DNA of 64,000 nt from a virus, in the IMG/VR virus record IMGVR_UViG_3300025410_000672, positions 1-64,000 of that record. The stretch is one strand, 5' to 3'. Below are positions 25,329 to 33,729 of this stretch, piece after piece. A program made the translations under genes and the position numbers. Position 1 is the first letter of the stretch. Every line of letters begins with the position of its first letter. The notes under the pieces are model-generated. The model saw only the letters and a program-made list of their open reading frames with translations, did not search any database and had not been told where the DNA came from.

Positions 25329-25640
25329 ATCATTGTTGATATCAATGTAATAAAACGAACTGGACGCCGGGGCGGTACCGGCCGCCTCCACCATAGTAGC
25401 ATTGTTTCCTAGGCCTGGCCCATGAAATCGCCCTTTGCGGTTGACAGTGCTACTTTGATGGGGGCGACAAAGGATTGACAGGCGAATAAAGATTGAAGTA
25501 GATGGTCCGGCGAAAGCTCGGTTAACGCAATAAAACTAATAAATGCAGCAAACGATAACTTTGCTCCATCTAAGGTTTCTGCTCTAGTAGCTTGACCTTA
25601 ATGAGCCCGCCGGAGCTCGGAAACAGAATCCGGCACTTAA
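25329..25640 (+). ncRNA. ssrA: Circularly permuted (two-piece) tmRNA
   Basis: The acceptor piece comes first: T-arm stem GCCGG/CCGGC (25366-25382), CGCCTCC, discriminator A and CCA ending at 25393. The coding piece begins GGGGGCG (25460), which pairs with CGCCTCC, and continues with the tmRNA signature GGATTGACAGG. Between them, AGTAGCATTGT and ACAGTGCTACT pair, as expected of a loop removed during processing. The tag frame (25545-25595) reads AANDNFAPSKVSALVA then TGA, close to alphaproteobacterial ANDN-type tags. tmRNA rescues stalled ribosomes and tags products for Clp/FtsH proteolysis. The outer ends are approximate. Confidence 0.9.
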
Positions 25641-25690
25641 TTCAAAAAAATATTTGCTTAATCATAGTATTATGTGCTATGATTATAAAT

Positions 25691-25876
25691 ATGAGCACCA
25701 AAAAGAAAACTTGTGAAACTTGTGTTTTTTGGCATGTTCCAAAAGGTTCAAGTATCGACGTCGAAAATGAGTGTCGCCGATACCCACCCCGAAGGATCAT
25801 TAATTCAGAATCTGAATTCCCCGAAACTTATCATAATGATTGGTGCGGGGAATATAAGAAAGATGAAAAGAAATAA
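25691..25876 (+). CDS. Small Cys4 protein (zinc-ribbon-like)
   Basis: CETCVFW, NECRRYPPR and a terminal DWCGEY give four Cys spaced like a small zinc or cluster site. This pattern (C-x2-C...CRR.PP...FP.T...DWCGE) is widespread in short phage and bacterial proteins of unknown function. The start at ATG 25691 is chosen because an upstream TTG at 25592 lies inside the tmRNA. Confidence 0.65.
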   Translation: MSTKKKTCETCVFWHVPKGSSIDVENECRRYPPRRIINSESEFPETYHNDWCGEYKKDEKK

Positions 25877-25947
25877 CCCGCTACTGGTCTGTGCCGCCAA
25901 GCCCATAGGGGACGGACAGCCAAAGAGGGCCAAAATTGCCCACTTAT

Positions 25948-25979
25948 AAGAAGAGTCCTAAGGGGCTCTTCTTTTCTAT
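25948..25979 (+). terminator. Intrinsic terminator
   Basis: AAGAAGAGTCC and the facing GGGCTCTTCTT form a long stem with a short loop, followed by TTTT. The 70 bases before it (25877-25947) are relatively GC-rich and non-coding. Confidence 0.8.
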
Positions 25980-26026
25980 TGATTAGTTTCGAATTTGATT
26001 ATATACTTTTGTTATAGGAGAATTCT

Positions 26027-26302
26027 ATGAGCAGAGTGTTGAAACGAACTTTGTGGAAATTATCCCAATTCTTTGGAGTAATCTTTGGTGCCTTCGTATA
26101 TGTTGTCGGTAGTGCTTATCTCGGATATCTTCTTTTTGGAAAACCTGAAGCAGGATTATTTACATTCCTTGGTAGCGGAGTGTTAGCAACAATAATTAAA
26201 TGGACCTACGATGACGCAAAGCGTGAGATTGAACGTGAAAACGAAGAACTCTTGCGTAAACTTCAAGTAGAAGATATTAAAAAAAAGTGTAATATAAAAT
26301 GA
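26027..26302 (+). CDS. Two-helix membrane protein
   Basis: TAGGAGAATTCT precedes the ATG. Two hydrophobic segments (residues about 14-36 and 41-60) are followed by a charged helix (DDAKREIERENEELLRKL). It overlaps the next gene by ATGA. Function unknown. Confidence 0.6.
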   Translation: MSRVLKRTLWKLSQFFGVIFGAFVYVVGSAYLGYLLFGKPEAGLFTFLGSGVLATIIKWTYDDAKREIERENEELLRKLQVEDIKKKCNIK

Positions 26303-26568
26303 TACAGAAAATTACCGCAGATCTCACCCATCTTCCGGATCAAGTATTAACGGGTCCACTTCAAATCAACGACGATTATCCTGGATTTTTTCTTCGAGGT
26401 GATGCTACCCTTTATTATGCTATATGTTTGGAAAATGTCCTAGAAGCCCTAAAAAGAGACATAAATCCGGACCCAGTTTATGAAGAATCTCTCCATAAGT
26501 TGTTGCGTTCCTTGCGAGGAAATCGTATAAGTAGTATAGAAGATGACGACAACGACGTAGGATGTTAA
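26299..26568 (+). CDS. Hypothetical protein, 89 aa
   Basis: Coupled to its neighbours: ATGA overlap upstream, and its stop TAA abuts the ClpP-like ATG. The middle (LTGPLQINDDYPGFFLRGDATLYYA) is followed by a long acidic tail. No family recognised; operon partner of the ClpP-like protein. Confidence 0.5.
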   Translation: MIQKITADLTHLPDQVLTGPLQINDDYPGFFLRGDATLYYAICLENVLEALKRDINPDPVYEESLHKLLRSLRGNRISSIEDDDNDVGC

Positions 26569-27153
26569 ATGGCAAGAACTAAAGAACTCGATTTACCAGA
26601 CTTATCATCAACATTATCTCTAGAAGATCATGGGATTTTCTTACTTTATGACGAAATCACTAGTGCCAATACTAGTGATGCTATTGAGTTCATTTTAAAA
26701 AAATGTCTAATGCCCGTAAAAAATCGTCCAAAGAATTTAACTATTATAATCAATAGTATGGGAGGAGACGTAACTTCCGCTTTCGCACTCATTGATATAA
26801 TGCTAGGCAGCAAAATACCAGTACATACACTAGGACTTGGACAAATTAGTTCTGCTGGATTGCTTATTTTTATGGCTGGTGCTAAAGGAAGTAGAACACT
26901 TACTCCAAATACTAGTATATTAAGCCATCAATTTAGTTGGGGAACTGAAGGTAAAGAACACGAACTTCTAGCCGCAGTTAAAGAATATAATTTAACAAGT
27001 AAGCGTATGCTTAATCATTATAAAGCATGTACTGGACTAACAGATGCTAAAATCAAAAAAATCCTAATGCCTAGTTCAGACGTTTATCTAGATTCACAAG
27101 AAGCAATAGAATATAATATCGCAGATAAAGTAGTTTCCACATATCTTCCATGA
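26569..27153 (+). CDS. ClpP-like serine protease (divergent)
   Basis: The 194-aa crotonase-fold protein shows the ClpP pattern: INSMGGDVTSAFAL, active serine in GQISSAGLLIF, histidine in ILSHQFS and an aspartate near VYLDSQEA. Divergence from canonical ClpP is clear, and a second, more typical ClpP is at 41360. It could form mixed rings or cleave a phage structural target. No leader. Confidence 0.85.
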   Translation: MARTKELDLPDLSSTLSLEDHGIFLLYDEITSANTSDAIEFILKKCLMPVKNRPKNLTIIINSMGGDVTSAFALIDIMLGSKIPVHTLGLGQISSAGLLIFMAGAKGSRTLTPNTSILSHQFSWGTEGKEHELLAAVKEYNLTSKRMLNHYKACTGLTDAKIKKILMPSSDVYLDSQEAIEYNIADKVVSTYLP

Positions 27154-27177
27154 TAAGTAGTTGCCAAGGAGGTTCCT

Positions 27178-27975
27178 ATGGCAAGTATTCTATCATATAC
27201 ACTACCTATATTCGCAAAAATATTACCAAATCCACATCAGGTCTTTAAGGATGAACCATATGGTGACAAGCCCGGGCAGACTGCTGATTGTTATTTTCTT
27301 AAGAAGAATAATGGATCTAATCCTACAATAATTTTCATACACGGCGGAGGATGGGGAGCAGGTGATAAATCTGCTTACGAAGGAAGAGCAAAGAAATATG
27401 GACTTGCTGGATTTAATGTTATATCATTAAACTATACTTTAGCAACACCAGACACTTCTACACATTGGGATGCTCAATTACAAGATGTACGAGCAGCATT
27501 AAATTGGGTTAAGAGTAATGCTCAAAAATGGGGCATTGATCCGTACAAGATTGCTGTAGGCGGTGATTCAGCGGGTGGACATCTTGCTCTTTGGCTCGGG
27601 TTAGAACCAGGCGTTAAAGCAGTTCTTAACATGTTTGGACCTTGCGATTTAACACAACCACAAATGGCACAGGTTATGGCTGGACTAGATGTATTTGGAC
27701 ATCAGACTTATGAACAGAATCCACAACTCTATATAGATGCTAGTCCAATTTTTAAAATGACTGGAGGTTATCCTCCAACATACATTGTCCATTCTACAGA
27801 TGATGCTATTGTTCCATATGTTGAGGCACAGACTTTGGTTAATAAGTTAACACAACTATCAGTCTATAATATACTTCTAACATATGTTGGTGGACATGAT
27901 CTTAGCAAAGTTCCATCTTACAAAGTAACTTGGCTTGAACTTAAAGGATTGTGGTTCCTTCTAGGACAAGTTTAA
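27178..27975 (+). CDS. Alpha/beta hydrolase, HSL-type esterase
   Basis: FIHGGGWG (oxyanion HGGG at 55-58), GGDSAGG with nucleophile Ser131, STDDAIVP with the acid near 208-209 and GGHDLS with His240 give a full hormone-sensitive-lipase-type triad in 265 aa. It hydrolyses small esters; the natural substrate is unknown. AAGGAGG precedes the ATG and a strong terminator follows. Confidence 0.85.
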   Translation: MASILSYTLPIFAKILPNPHQVFKDEPYGDKPGQTADCYFLKKNNGSNPTIIFIHGGGWGAGDKSAYEGRAKKYGLAGFNVISLNYTLATPDTSTHWDAQLQDVRAALNWVKSNAQKWGIDPYKIAVGGDSAGGHLALWLGLEPGVKAVLNMFGPCDLTQPQMAQVMAGLDVFGHQTYEQNPQLYIDASPIFKMTGGYPPTYIVHSTDDAIVPYVEAQTLVNKLTQLSVYNILLTYVGGHDLSKVPSYKVTWLELKGLWFLLGQV

Positions 27976-27984
27976 TCAAGGTTG

Positions 27985-28015
27985 ACTACTATAGCAGTGA
28001 TGCTATAGTAGTTTT
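27985..28015 (+). terminator. Perfect 12-bp hairpin terminator
   Basis: ACTACTATAGCA and TGCTATAGTAGT flank the loop GTGA, followed by TTT. Confidence 0.8.
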
Positions 28016-28252
28016 ATGTTTATAACAGAATCACCTAAAACAAAGTTTGTCAAAATGACAGATAAAGATCCACGATGGATTCAATCTGATGGGTTAGCAT
28101 GGTATGAGCGTGCCTGTTTAGAAGTTAGTCCAGAATGTCCTAGTGAGGTGGTCTTTATACTTCAAAACGCTATGAGTAAAGGATGGATTACTCAATCTGT
28201 TTATGTTCCAGAAAAGACGCTAATGTGGGAAACCCTAGGAGGTTCAAAGTGA
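28016..28252 (+). CDS. Hypothetical protein, 78 aa
   Basis: The ATG at 28016 lies right after the terminator; an internal ATG at 28055 (MTDKDPRW...) may be the true start. Trp-rich (PRWIQ, LAWYERA, KGWITQ). It overlaps the next gene's GTG start. Function unknown. Confidence 0.4.
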   Translation: MFITESPKTKFVKMTDKDPRWIQSDGLAWYERACLEVSPECPSEVVFILQNAMSKGWITQSVYVPEKTLMWETLGGSK

Positions 28253-28659
28253 GTTTTCATTTAGTCGGCCCATATCTTACTACTACCAAATATAACAGCA
28301 AGAAGAAAAAGAGCAATAGTAAGAAACTTGCCCAAGCCACAGCCGAACATGATAAGTGGCTTATGGACCGTGGTCTTCATCCTAGCCAGCGTAACCTACA
28401 GAAAGCCTTTAAGGGCAAATATAAGGCAGCATTACCTGATCTTAAAGTAGAGAGTAACTATCCACTTTCTAATGTTATTGAGGCCAATGGCTTTAGACGC
28501 GGCGTCATGCATAATCTACATAAAGAAAATGCTGCTACTCAGCAGGCTATTTTAGACAAGGCTAAACTAGTTGATCAGGCTTATAACAAGGGTCCATTTA
28601 TGGTTATGAGTAAAAGTGATGACCCCACAAAAAGTGGTAGTAAAAGTCGCCGTGGCTAA
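28249..28659 (+). CDS. Hypothetical basic protein, 136 aa
   Basis: GTG start 6 bases after a perfect AGGAGG. The protein is Lys/Ser-rich at both ends (NSKKKKSNSKK at the start, KSGSKSRRG at the end) with a helical middle. A longer frame from 28183 lacks a ribosome site. A nucleic-acid-binding role is possible. Confidence 0.55.
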   Translation: MSFHLVGPYLTTTKYNSKKKKSNSKKLAQATAEHDKWLMDRGLHPSQRNLQKAFKGKYKAALPDLKVESNYPLSNVIEANGFRRGVMHNLHKENAATQQAILDKAKLVDQAYNKGPFMVMSKSDDPTKSGSKSRRG

Positions 28660-28660
28660 G

Positions 28661-28667
28661 ATAAATA
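28661..28667 (+). promoter_or_regulatory. T4-type late promoter box
   Basis: GATAAATA 22 bases before the ATG at 28690, with GAAGGA between. Confidence 0.5.
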
Positions 28668-28689
28668 ATAGAAAGAAGGATACCGAACC

Positions 28690-29382
28690 ATGGCATCAGG
28701 ATTTTCAAATTCACAAGATCAATTAACACCTACATACTATCGTGTGTATATCAATTTAAGTGGTTACTCATCAACTGCTACTTCTACAGCATCGGGAGCA
28801 GTTGAGCCATTTGATTACGATAGTTTTGCTACACTTAATACTACAACAAATAACTCAATACGTCGTGCTAGAGGAAACATTCGTTGGAATGCTATTCTTA
28901 ACCAACTTCAACTATTTTCAAACTGTGAAATCCTAGACGTTACTGCCACAACGGCTGGTCCAGCGTTTGAAACAGCAGCAGATGATGTTGCTACTGCACT
29001 TGCTTTTACAGTTGGATATTATCAAGAAGAATACATTTACAATGGCTGGTTAAAACTAACTGGTGGTGCTGTTCTAAGTGACGGAGCAACTCCACTAGAT
29101 GGTCGTCCTTGGGAACAACTTTCAAGATCATATCAAGCATCTAATATAGCAGCCGCTATTCAAGAAGCAGTAACAAGAGGTATTACACTTGGTAGTTCAA
29201 GTGGTTATACTCGTCGTTATAGAACACTTGATGTTTTTAGCTCAGGTGGATATGAGCAGAGAGATCTCGATGTTACAATAACACAACCAGATACTCCTGC
29301 TAACATTTGGGCAACTATTACATCATGTAGTGTTATTGAATCAATGACTCAGGAAACAATAGATACTGCGTCAGATACGTAA
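28690..29382 (+). CDS. Probable virion/tail structural protein
   Basis: A 230-aa protein, Thr/Ser/Ala-rich, with few charges and frequent Tyr (TPTYYRVYINLSGY). The C-terminal third is beta-rich (RRYRTLDVFSSGGYEQ). A late-type box precedes it. Style resembles the 10725 product. No specific family is recognised. Confidence 0.5.
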   Translation: MASGFSNSQDQLTPTYYRVYINLSGYSSTATSTASGAVEPFDYDSFATLNTTTNNSIRRARGNIRWNAILNQLQLFSNCEILDVTATTAGPAFETAADDVATALAFTVGYYQEEYIYNGWLKLTGGAVLSDGATPLDGRPWEQLSRSYQASNIAAAIQEAVTRGITLGSSSGYTRRYRTLDVFSSGGYEQRDLDVTITQPDTPANIWATITSCSVIESMTQETIDTASDT

Positions 29383-29396
29383 GGTAGAATAAAGAA

Positions 29397-30740
29397 TTGT
29401 TTTTCGCATTAATAACGCTGCTGACTGCTTTGGTAATCAGCAGCGTCGCTATTTACTACTCAGTTTCTGGACTTGCTGCTATCTTCGCAGCATCAGCAAT
29501 ACCTATTATTATAATGGGTATGAGTTTAGAAATTGGCAAACTTGTAACTGCTGTTTGGTTACATAAGAATTGGAATTCTGCCCCTAAGATATTACGAACA
29601 TATTTTATGATTGCTACATTGGTTCTAATGTTTATTACATCAATGGGTATCTTTGGTTTTTTATCAAGAGCACATATTGAACAATCAGCACCAATTGGAG
29701 ATATTGCTGCTCAGATTGAAATGATTGACGCAAAGATACAAACTAAAAAAGAAGAAATTACTAACGCTCAAACAACTATTAAAGGCTTAGATGAAGTTGT
29801 TAATCAATATCTAACAAAAGGTACAGACGTTAAATCAGTAACAAGTGCTAATAGTGCTCGTAAACAGAATTCAGGTGAGCGTAACAAATTACAAAAACAA
29901 ATTGATCAAGTACAAAAGGATATTGCTAAACTCAACGAAGAGAAGTTTCCGTTAAGTCAAAAGATTCGCAAAGCAGAAGCAGAAGTTGGACCTATCAAGT
30001 ATATTGCTCAAATGATTTATGGAGATAATCCAGATAAGAATCTATTAGAAAAAGCAGTAACATGGATGATATTTGTTATTATCTTTGTATTTGATCCACT
30101 TGCTGTTCTACTGCTTATAGCAAGTCAAATCGGGTTTGAACAAGCAAGCGAACATAAGAAGTTTGTAAAGGCAGAAGCAGAACGTGCTAAACGTGAAGCA
30201 GAGGAAGAAATTGAACGTATTAAACGTGAAAAAGAAGAGAAAGCAGAACGTAAACGTAAAGAAGTTGCTGCTGAAGAAGAACGTCAAAGATTAGAAGAAG
30301 AAGCCGTTGCTGAACGTAAACGTATTGATGCTGAATTAAGAGCAGAACGTAAACGTCAAGAAGCAGAAATAGAAATGAAACGTCTAGAAGCAGAAGCAGA
30401 AGTTTCTCGCTTAAAGATTGCTGCTGAAGAAGCAGAGCGTAGACGTATTGAAGAAGAATCAAATGCTCGTAAGATTTTAGAACAAGAAATAGAACTTGCT
30501 AAAGAGATTGTTGAAAAGCCAGTTAGAAAGCCAAGAGTTAAAAAAGAACCAGTAATAAAAACTCCAGAACAACTTGCAGAAGAAGTTACTAACGATCTTG
30601 ATGCTTGGAATAAAATGATTGAAGAAGCAGAAAAGGCAGTAGCAGAAGAAAAAGTTCTCAAAGAAGTTACCTTGCCTAAAAAAAAAGAAAACTTTATAAA
30701 AAAAGAGGGAAATCGTCAGATCAAAGTAGAGAAGAAGTAA
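29397..30740 (+). CDS. Multi-span membrane protein with long charged coiled coil
   Basis: It starts with TTG (no nearby ATG). Three N-terminal helices (LITLLTALVISSVAIYY, AAIFAASAIPIIIMGM, FMIATLVLMFITSMGIF) are followed by a soluble coiled segment, a fourth helix near residue 225 (WMIFVIIFVFDPLAVLLL), then about 200 residues of Glu/Lys/Arg-rich coiled coil. Similar proteins of unknown function occur in T4-like cyanophages. It may anchor a complex at the host inner membrane. Confidence 0.65.
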   Translation: MFFALITLLTALVISSVAIYYSVSGLAAIFAASAIPIIIMGMSLEIGKLVTAVWLHKNWNSAPKILRTYFMIATLVLMFITSMGIFGFLSRAHIEQSAPIGDIAAQIEMIDAKIQTKKEEITNAQTTIKGLDEVVNQYLTKGTDVKSVTSANSARKQNSGERNKLQKQIDQVQKDIAKLNEEKFPLSQKIRKAEAEVGPIKYIAQMIYGDNPDKNLLEKAVTWMIFVIIFVFDPLAVLLLIASQIGFEQASEHKKFVKAEAERAKREAEEEIERIKREKEEKAERKRKEVAAEEERQRLEEEAVAERKRIDAELRAERKRQEAEIEMKRLEAEAEVSRLKIAAEEAERRRIEEESNARKILEQEIELAKEIVEKPVRKPRVKKEPVIKTPEQLAEEVTNDLDAWNKMIEEAEKAVAEEKVLKEVTLPKKKENFIKKEGNRQIKVEKK

Positions 30741-30790
30741 TTGATAATTTAAAAGATAGAATTTATAGATCAAAAAAATTGTTCAGACCT

Positions 30791-30982
30791 ATGGATTTTC
30801 TTTTTAATGAATATCAATTAAATCGATTTGCTGATATAGATTTAACAAATCAAGATCTATCAAATCCAGAGATGTTAAGACTAATTAAGTATGTTGATTC
30901 TATACAAGCAAAAGAAATACAATTTGAAGATATGCCGGCAAAGTATAGACAAATGTTAGCGGATTTAATTTACAGTGTCTAA
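30791..30982 (+). CDS. Hypothetical protein, 63 aa
   Basis: Chosen start ATG 30791; a TTG at 30779 would add four residues. Acidic helical protein (DIDLTNQDLSNPEMLRLIKYV). It overlaps the next gene, whose GTG lies in its last codons. Confidence 0.45.
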   Translation: MDFLFNEYQLNRFADIDLTNQDLSNPEMLRLIKYVDSIQAKEIQFEDMPAKYRQMLADLIYSV

Positions 30983-31346
30983 AAAATTAATAATAGTTAC
31001 CCCGCCAGATTACTATCATGCAAATGCTACAAGAATATTATTAATCAATCCAACTTCTGAAGAAAAAGAAGAAATTCAAGAATGGCTTAAGAAACATAAT
31101 GAATTTGAAATAATTCTATATCTTTATAACAATAATCATGATATAATTTGGCTTCTCAATAAATTAGAAATATCAGATTCAGTTTATTTTAATGTTGACA
31201 ACAGTGAAGATATTTCATATTATTATAGTAGTTACATAATATCTTTCCCAAAAGTAACTTTCAAAACAAAATTTGATTATTCTATAATCAACAATGACAA
31301 GGTGGAAAAAATCGATGAGTTTATTCAACGACAACATGTGGGTTAA
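30975..31346 (+). CDS. Hypothetical alpha/beta protein, 123 aa
   Basis: GTG start within the previous gene. It begins SKKLIIVTPPDYYHANATRILLI, a beta-alpha pattern, then alternates helices and Tyr-rich strands. No family recognised. Its end overlaps the bS21 gene by 32 bases. Confidence 0.5.
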   Translation: MSKKLIIVTPPDYYHANATRILLINPTSEEKEEIQEWLKKHNEFEIILYLYNNNHDIIWLLNKLEISDSVYFNVDNSEDISYYYSSYIISFPKVTFKTKFDYSIINNDKVEKIDEFIQRQHVG

Positions 31347-31575
31347 CGATAATAACACTGGTCGTCTTTTTAAGGGCACCAAAATATATGTTAAAAACAA
31401 TGACGTAAACAAAGCATTACGTAAATTTAAAAAGAGACTCCAAGATGAGGGTTGGTTTAATGAATTACGTAAAAGAGAACATTATGTCTCTAGAGGCGAG
31501 AAAAAAAGAAAGAAGCTTGCTGCTGCTATGAGTAGAGATCGTAAACGTATTTCTCAATGGTTACGTGATAACTGA
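31315..31575 (+). CDS. rpsU: Ribosomal protein bS21
   Basis: VKNNDVNKALRKFKKRL followed by LRKREHYVSRGEKKRKK is the bS21 core; the helical basic tail is normal and the length is 86 aa. bS21 sits beside the anti-Shine-Dalgarno region of the small subunit, and phage copies are thought to bias initiation toward phage mRNAs. Start ATG 31315 lies 10 bases after AAGGTGG; an ATG at 31294 is less likely. Confidence 0.92.
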   Translation: MSLFNDNMWVNDNNTGRLFKGTKIYVKNNDVNKALRKFKKRLQDEGWFNELRKREHYVSRGEKKRKKLAAAMSRDRKRISQWLRDN

Positions 31576-31594
31576 AAATTAATATTATGAATAT

Positions 31595-31630
31595 AATTAA
31601 ATCATTATCTTGTAATTTAATGATTTAATT
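31595..31630. repeat. Perfect 13-bp inverted repeat before dnaK
   Basis: AATTAAATCATTA and TAATGATTTAATT are separated by 10 bases. The repeat covers the -35 and most of the spacer of the dnaK promoter, so it could be an operator; it could also end the bS21 transcript. Confidence 0.7.
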
Positions 31631-31638
31631 ATTATATA
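31610..31638 (+). promoter_or_regulatory. Sigma70-type promoter for dnaK
   Basis: TTGTAA (31610-31615), 17 bases and TATATA (31633-31638) would start transcription near 31645, just before the leader hairpins. Confidence 0.55.
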
Positions 31639-31647
31639 TAAGTATAT

Positions 31648-31698
31648 CTGCTACGTTGCTCTAGTAGAATGTAGTAGATTTCTTGCTTAACAAAGGAG
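31648..31698 (+). promoter_or_regulatory. ROSE-like RNA thermometer in the dnaK leader
   Basis: Hairpin 1 pairs CTGCTAC (31648) with GTAGTAG (31671). Hairpin 2 pairs CTTGCTT (31682-31688) with AAGGAG (31693-31698) across the loop AACA, leaving a bulged G. This hides the ribosome site 7 bases before the ATG. The TTGCT/AGGAG pairing with a bulged G is the hallmark of ROSE thermometers. The hsp20 leader has the same hairpin. Confidence 0.75.
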
Positions 31699-31705
31699 AA
31701 AACAC

Positions 31706-33607
31706 ATGGCAAAGATAATCGGTATTGACCTCGGAACCACCAATAGCTGCGTTGCAGTTTTAGAAAACGGAACCCCCAAAGTAATTGAAAACGCAGAAGG
31801 TGCTAGAACAACACCAAGTATTGTTGGCTATGCTGACGATGGTGAAGTTCTAATCGGTCAACCAGCAAAGCGTCAAGCAGTAACTAATCCAACTAACACA
31901 ATTTATGCTGCTAAACGTTTCATCGGACGTCGCTTCAAAGAAGATGCTGTCCAAAAAGAAGTAAAGAATGCTCCATATAAAGTTGTGGAAGCAAAAAGTG
32001 GTGATGCGTGGATTAACGCAGGTGGCAAAGACATGGCACCTCAGCAGATATCAGCGGAAGTCCTTCGCAAAATGAAAAAGACTGCTGAAGACTATCTCGG
32101 TTATTCTGTTACAGAAGCAGTTATCACAGTTCCTGCTTACTTTAACGATGCCCAACGTCAAGCAACTAAGGACGCTGGTAAGATCGCAGGGCTTGAGGTA
32201 AAGCGTATCATCAACGAACCAACTGCTGCTGCTCTTGCATTTGGATGTGATAAGAGTGATAAGAAGGATCGTAAGGTAGCAGTATACGATCTCGGTGGTG
32301 GTACATTTGATATTAGTATAATTGATATCGCTGACACCGACGGTGATAAGCAGTTTGAGGTTCTATCCACAAACGGTGATACACATCTCGGTGGTGAAGA
32401 CTTTGACCAAAGAGTCATTGATTACCTTGTAGACGAATTTAAAAAGGAACAAGGCATTGATCTAAAGAAGGACACTATGGCTATTCAGCGTCTTAAAGAG
32501 GCTGCTGAAAAGGCAAAGATTGAGTTATCATCGGCAACTCAAACTGATGTCAATCTTCCTTATATCACTGCTGATGCTTCTGGACCTAAGCATTTGACGG
32601 TCAAAATCACCCGTTCAAAGTTTGAGGCGCTTGTGGAGGATTTGGTTCAGCGCTCTATTGCGCCATGTCAAATCGCCCTTAAAGACGCAGGTCTTAAGGC
32701 TACTGATATCGACGATGTGATATTAGTAGGCGGGCAAACTCGAATGCCAATGGTTCAAGAAGCAGTTGAAAAGTTCTTCGGTAAAGCACCACGTAAGGAT
32801 GTGAATCCAGATGAAGCAGTTGCCGTTGGTGCTGCTATCCAAGGTGCAGTATTAGGAGGTGATAAGAATGACGTATTATTACTTGACGTTACTCCGTTGT
32901 CACTTGGTATTGAGACAATGGGAGGTGTCTTTACAAAACTCATTGACAAAAATACAACTATTCCTACTAAGAAGAGCCAAGTCTTCTCAACTGCTGAAGA
33001 CAATCAGCCTGCCGTTACTATTAAGGTTGGACAGGGTGAAAGAGAACTTTTCGAGTATAATAAGTTACTTGGACTTTTTAATCTCGAAGGTATTGCTCCT
33101 GCTCGTCGTGGTATTCCACAAATTGAAGTTACATTCGATGTGGATGCTAACGGTATTCTTAGTGTTTCTGCAAAAGATAAGGGAACAGGTAAAGAACAAA
33201 AAATCACTATTCAAGCGAATGGTGGTTTAACTGAGGCTGAAATTGACCAAATGGTTAAAGATGCCGAAGCGAATGCCGCAGAGGATCATAAGAGAAGGGA
33301 GCTCATAGATGCTCGCAACAATGCAGATGCTAATGTAGCAAATATTCGCAGAGAACTTGAAGAGCATGGCGACAAAATATCTGCTGATGATAAGCAGAAA
33401 ATCGAAGATGTTCTTAAGGATGCAGAGGAAACTATCAAGGGAGAAGATAAAGAAGCTATTGATAAGGCTACACAGAAAATCTTCGAAGTTGCCGGTCCTC
33501 TATTCGCCGCCGCACAAGCAGCAAAACAAGAAGAACAATCAAGTAATAGCGACCCTGAAGTAAATCCAGATGTTGTTGACGCTGAATTTACCGAAGTAAA
33601 AGAGTAA
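31706..33607 (+). CDS. dnaK: Hsp70 chaperone DnaK
   Basis: Full-length Hsp70 (633 aa): [14 protein letters not shown] at the start, [32 protein letters not shown] and [13 protein letters not shown] in the ATPase domain, then the substrate domain ([14 protein letters not shown]) and a helical lid ending in the acidic DAEFTEVKE tail. It folds proteins in an ATP cycle and normally needs DnaJ and GrpE, which are not in this window. A bacterial-type dnaK in a phage is unusual. Base composition looks somewhat less AT-rich than its neighbours. Confidence 0.97.
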   Translation: MAKIIGIDLGTTNSCVAVLENGTPKVIENAEGARTTPSIVGYADDGEVLIGQPAKRQAVTNPTNTIYAAKRFIGRRFKEDAVQKEVKNAPYKVVEAKSGDAWINAGGKDMAPQQISAEVLRKMKKTAEDYLGYSVTEAVITVPAYFNDAQRQATKDAGKIAGLEVKRIINEPTAAALAFGCDKSDKKDRKVAVYDLGGGTFDISIIDIADTDGDKQFEVLSTNGDTHLGGEDFDQRVIDYLVDEFKKEQGIDLKKDTMAIQRLKEAAEKAKIELSSATQTDVNLPYITADASGPKHLTVKITRSKFEALVEDLVQRSIAPCQIALKDAGLKATDIDDVILVGGQTRMPMVQEAVEKFFGKAPRKDVNPDEAVAVGAAIQGAVLGGDKNDVLLLDVTPLSLGIETMGGVFTKLIDKNTTIPTKKSQVFSTAEDNQPAVTIKVGQGERELFEYNKLLGLFNLEGIAPARRGIPQIEVTFDVDANGILSVSAKDKGTGKEQKITIQANGGLTEAEIDQMVKDAEANAAEDHKRRELIDARNNADANVANIRRELEEHGDKISADDKQKIEDVLKDAEETIKGEDKEAIDKATQKIFEVAGPLFAAAQAAKQEEQSSNSDPEVNPDVVDAEFTEVKE

Positions 33608-33612
33608 AACTC

Positions 33613-33641
33613 TTGACAAATTGTAGTTTAAGTACTACATA
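33613..33641 (+). promoter_or_regulatory. Sigma70-type promoter for hsp20
   Basis: TTGACA (33613-33618), 17 bases and TACATA (33636-33641). It gives hsp20 its own transcript, starting just before leader hairpin 1. Confidence 0.7.
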
Positions 33642-33650
33642 ATAAATAGT

Positions 33651-33721
33651 TGAGCGGGATTGCCAAATGGGGTTCCGCTCAATATACCGAAAGGTAAACA
33701 AAATCTTGCTTAATAAAGGAG
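33651..33721 (+). promoter_or_regulatory. ROSE-like RNA thermometer in the hsp20 leader
   Basis: Hairpin 1 pairs TGAGCGG (33651) with CCGCTCA (33675). Hairpin 2 pairs CTTGCTT (33705-33711) with AAGGAG (33716-33721) across AATA with a bulged G, masking the ribosome site. ROSE elements typically control hsp20-type genes in rhizobia and relatives, fitting an alphaproteobacterial host. Confidence 0.8.
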
Positions 33722-33729
33722 ATAAGAAG

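Noticed and set aside
25713-25949. 78-aa frame overlapping the Cys4 gene
   Set aside because: Different frame of the 25691 gene, unlikely composition; the Cys4 product matches a known pattern.
30220-30773. Leu- and Phe-rich antisense frames over the coiled-coil gene
   Set aside because: They are complements of the Glu/Lys-rich repeat codons.
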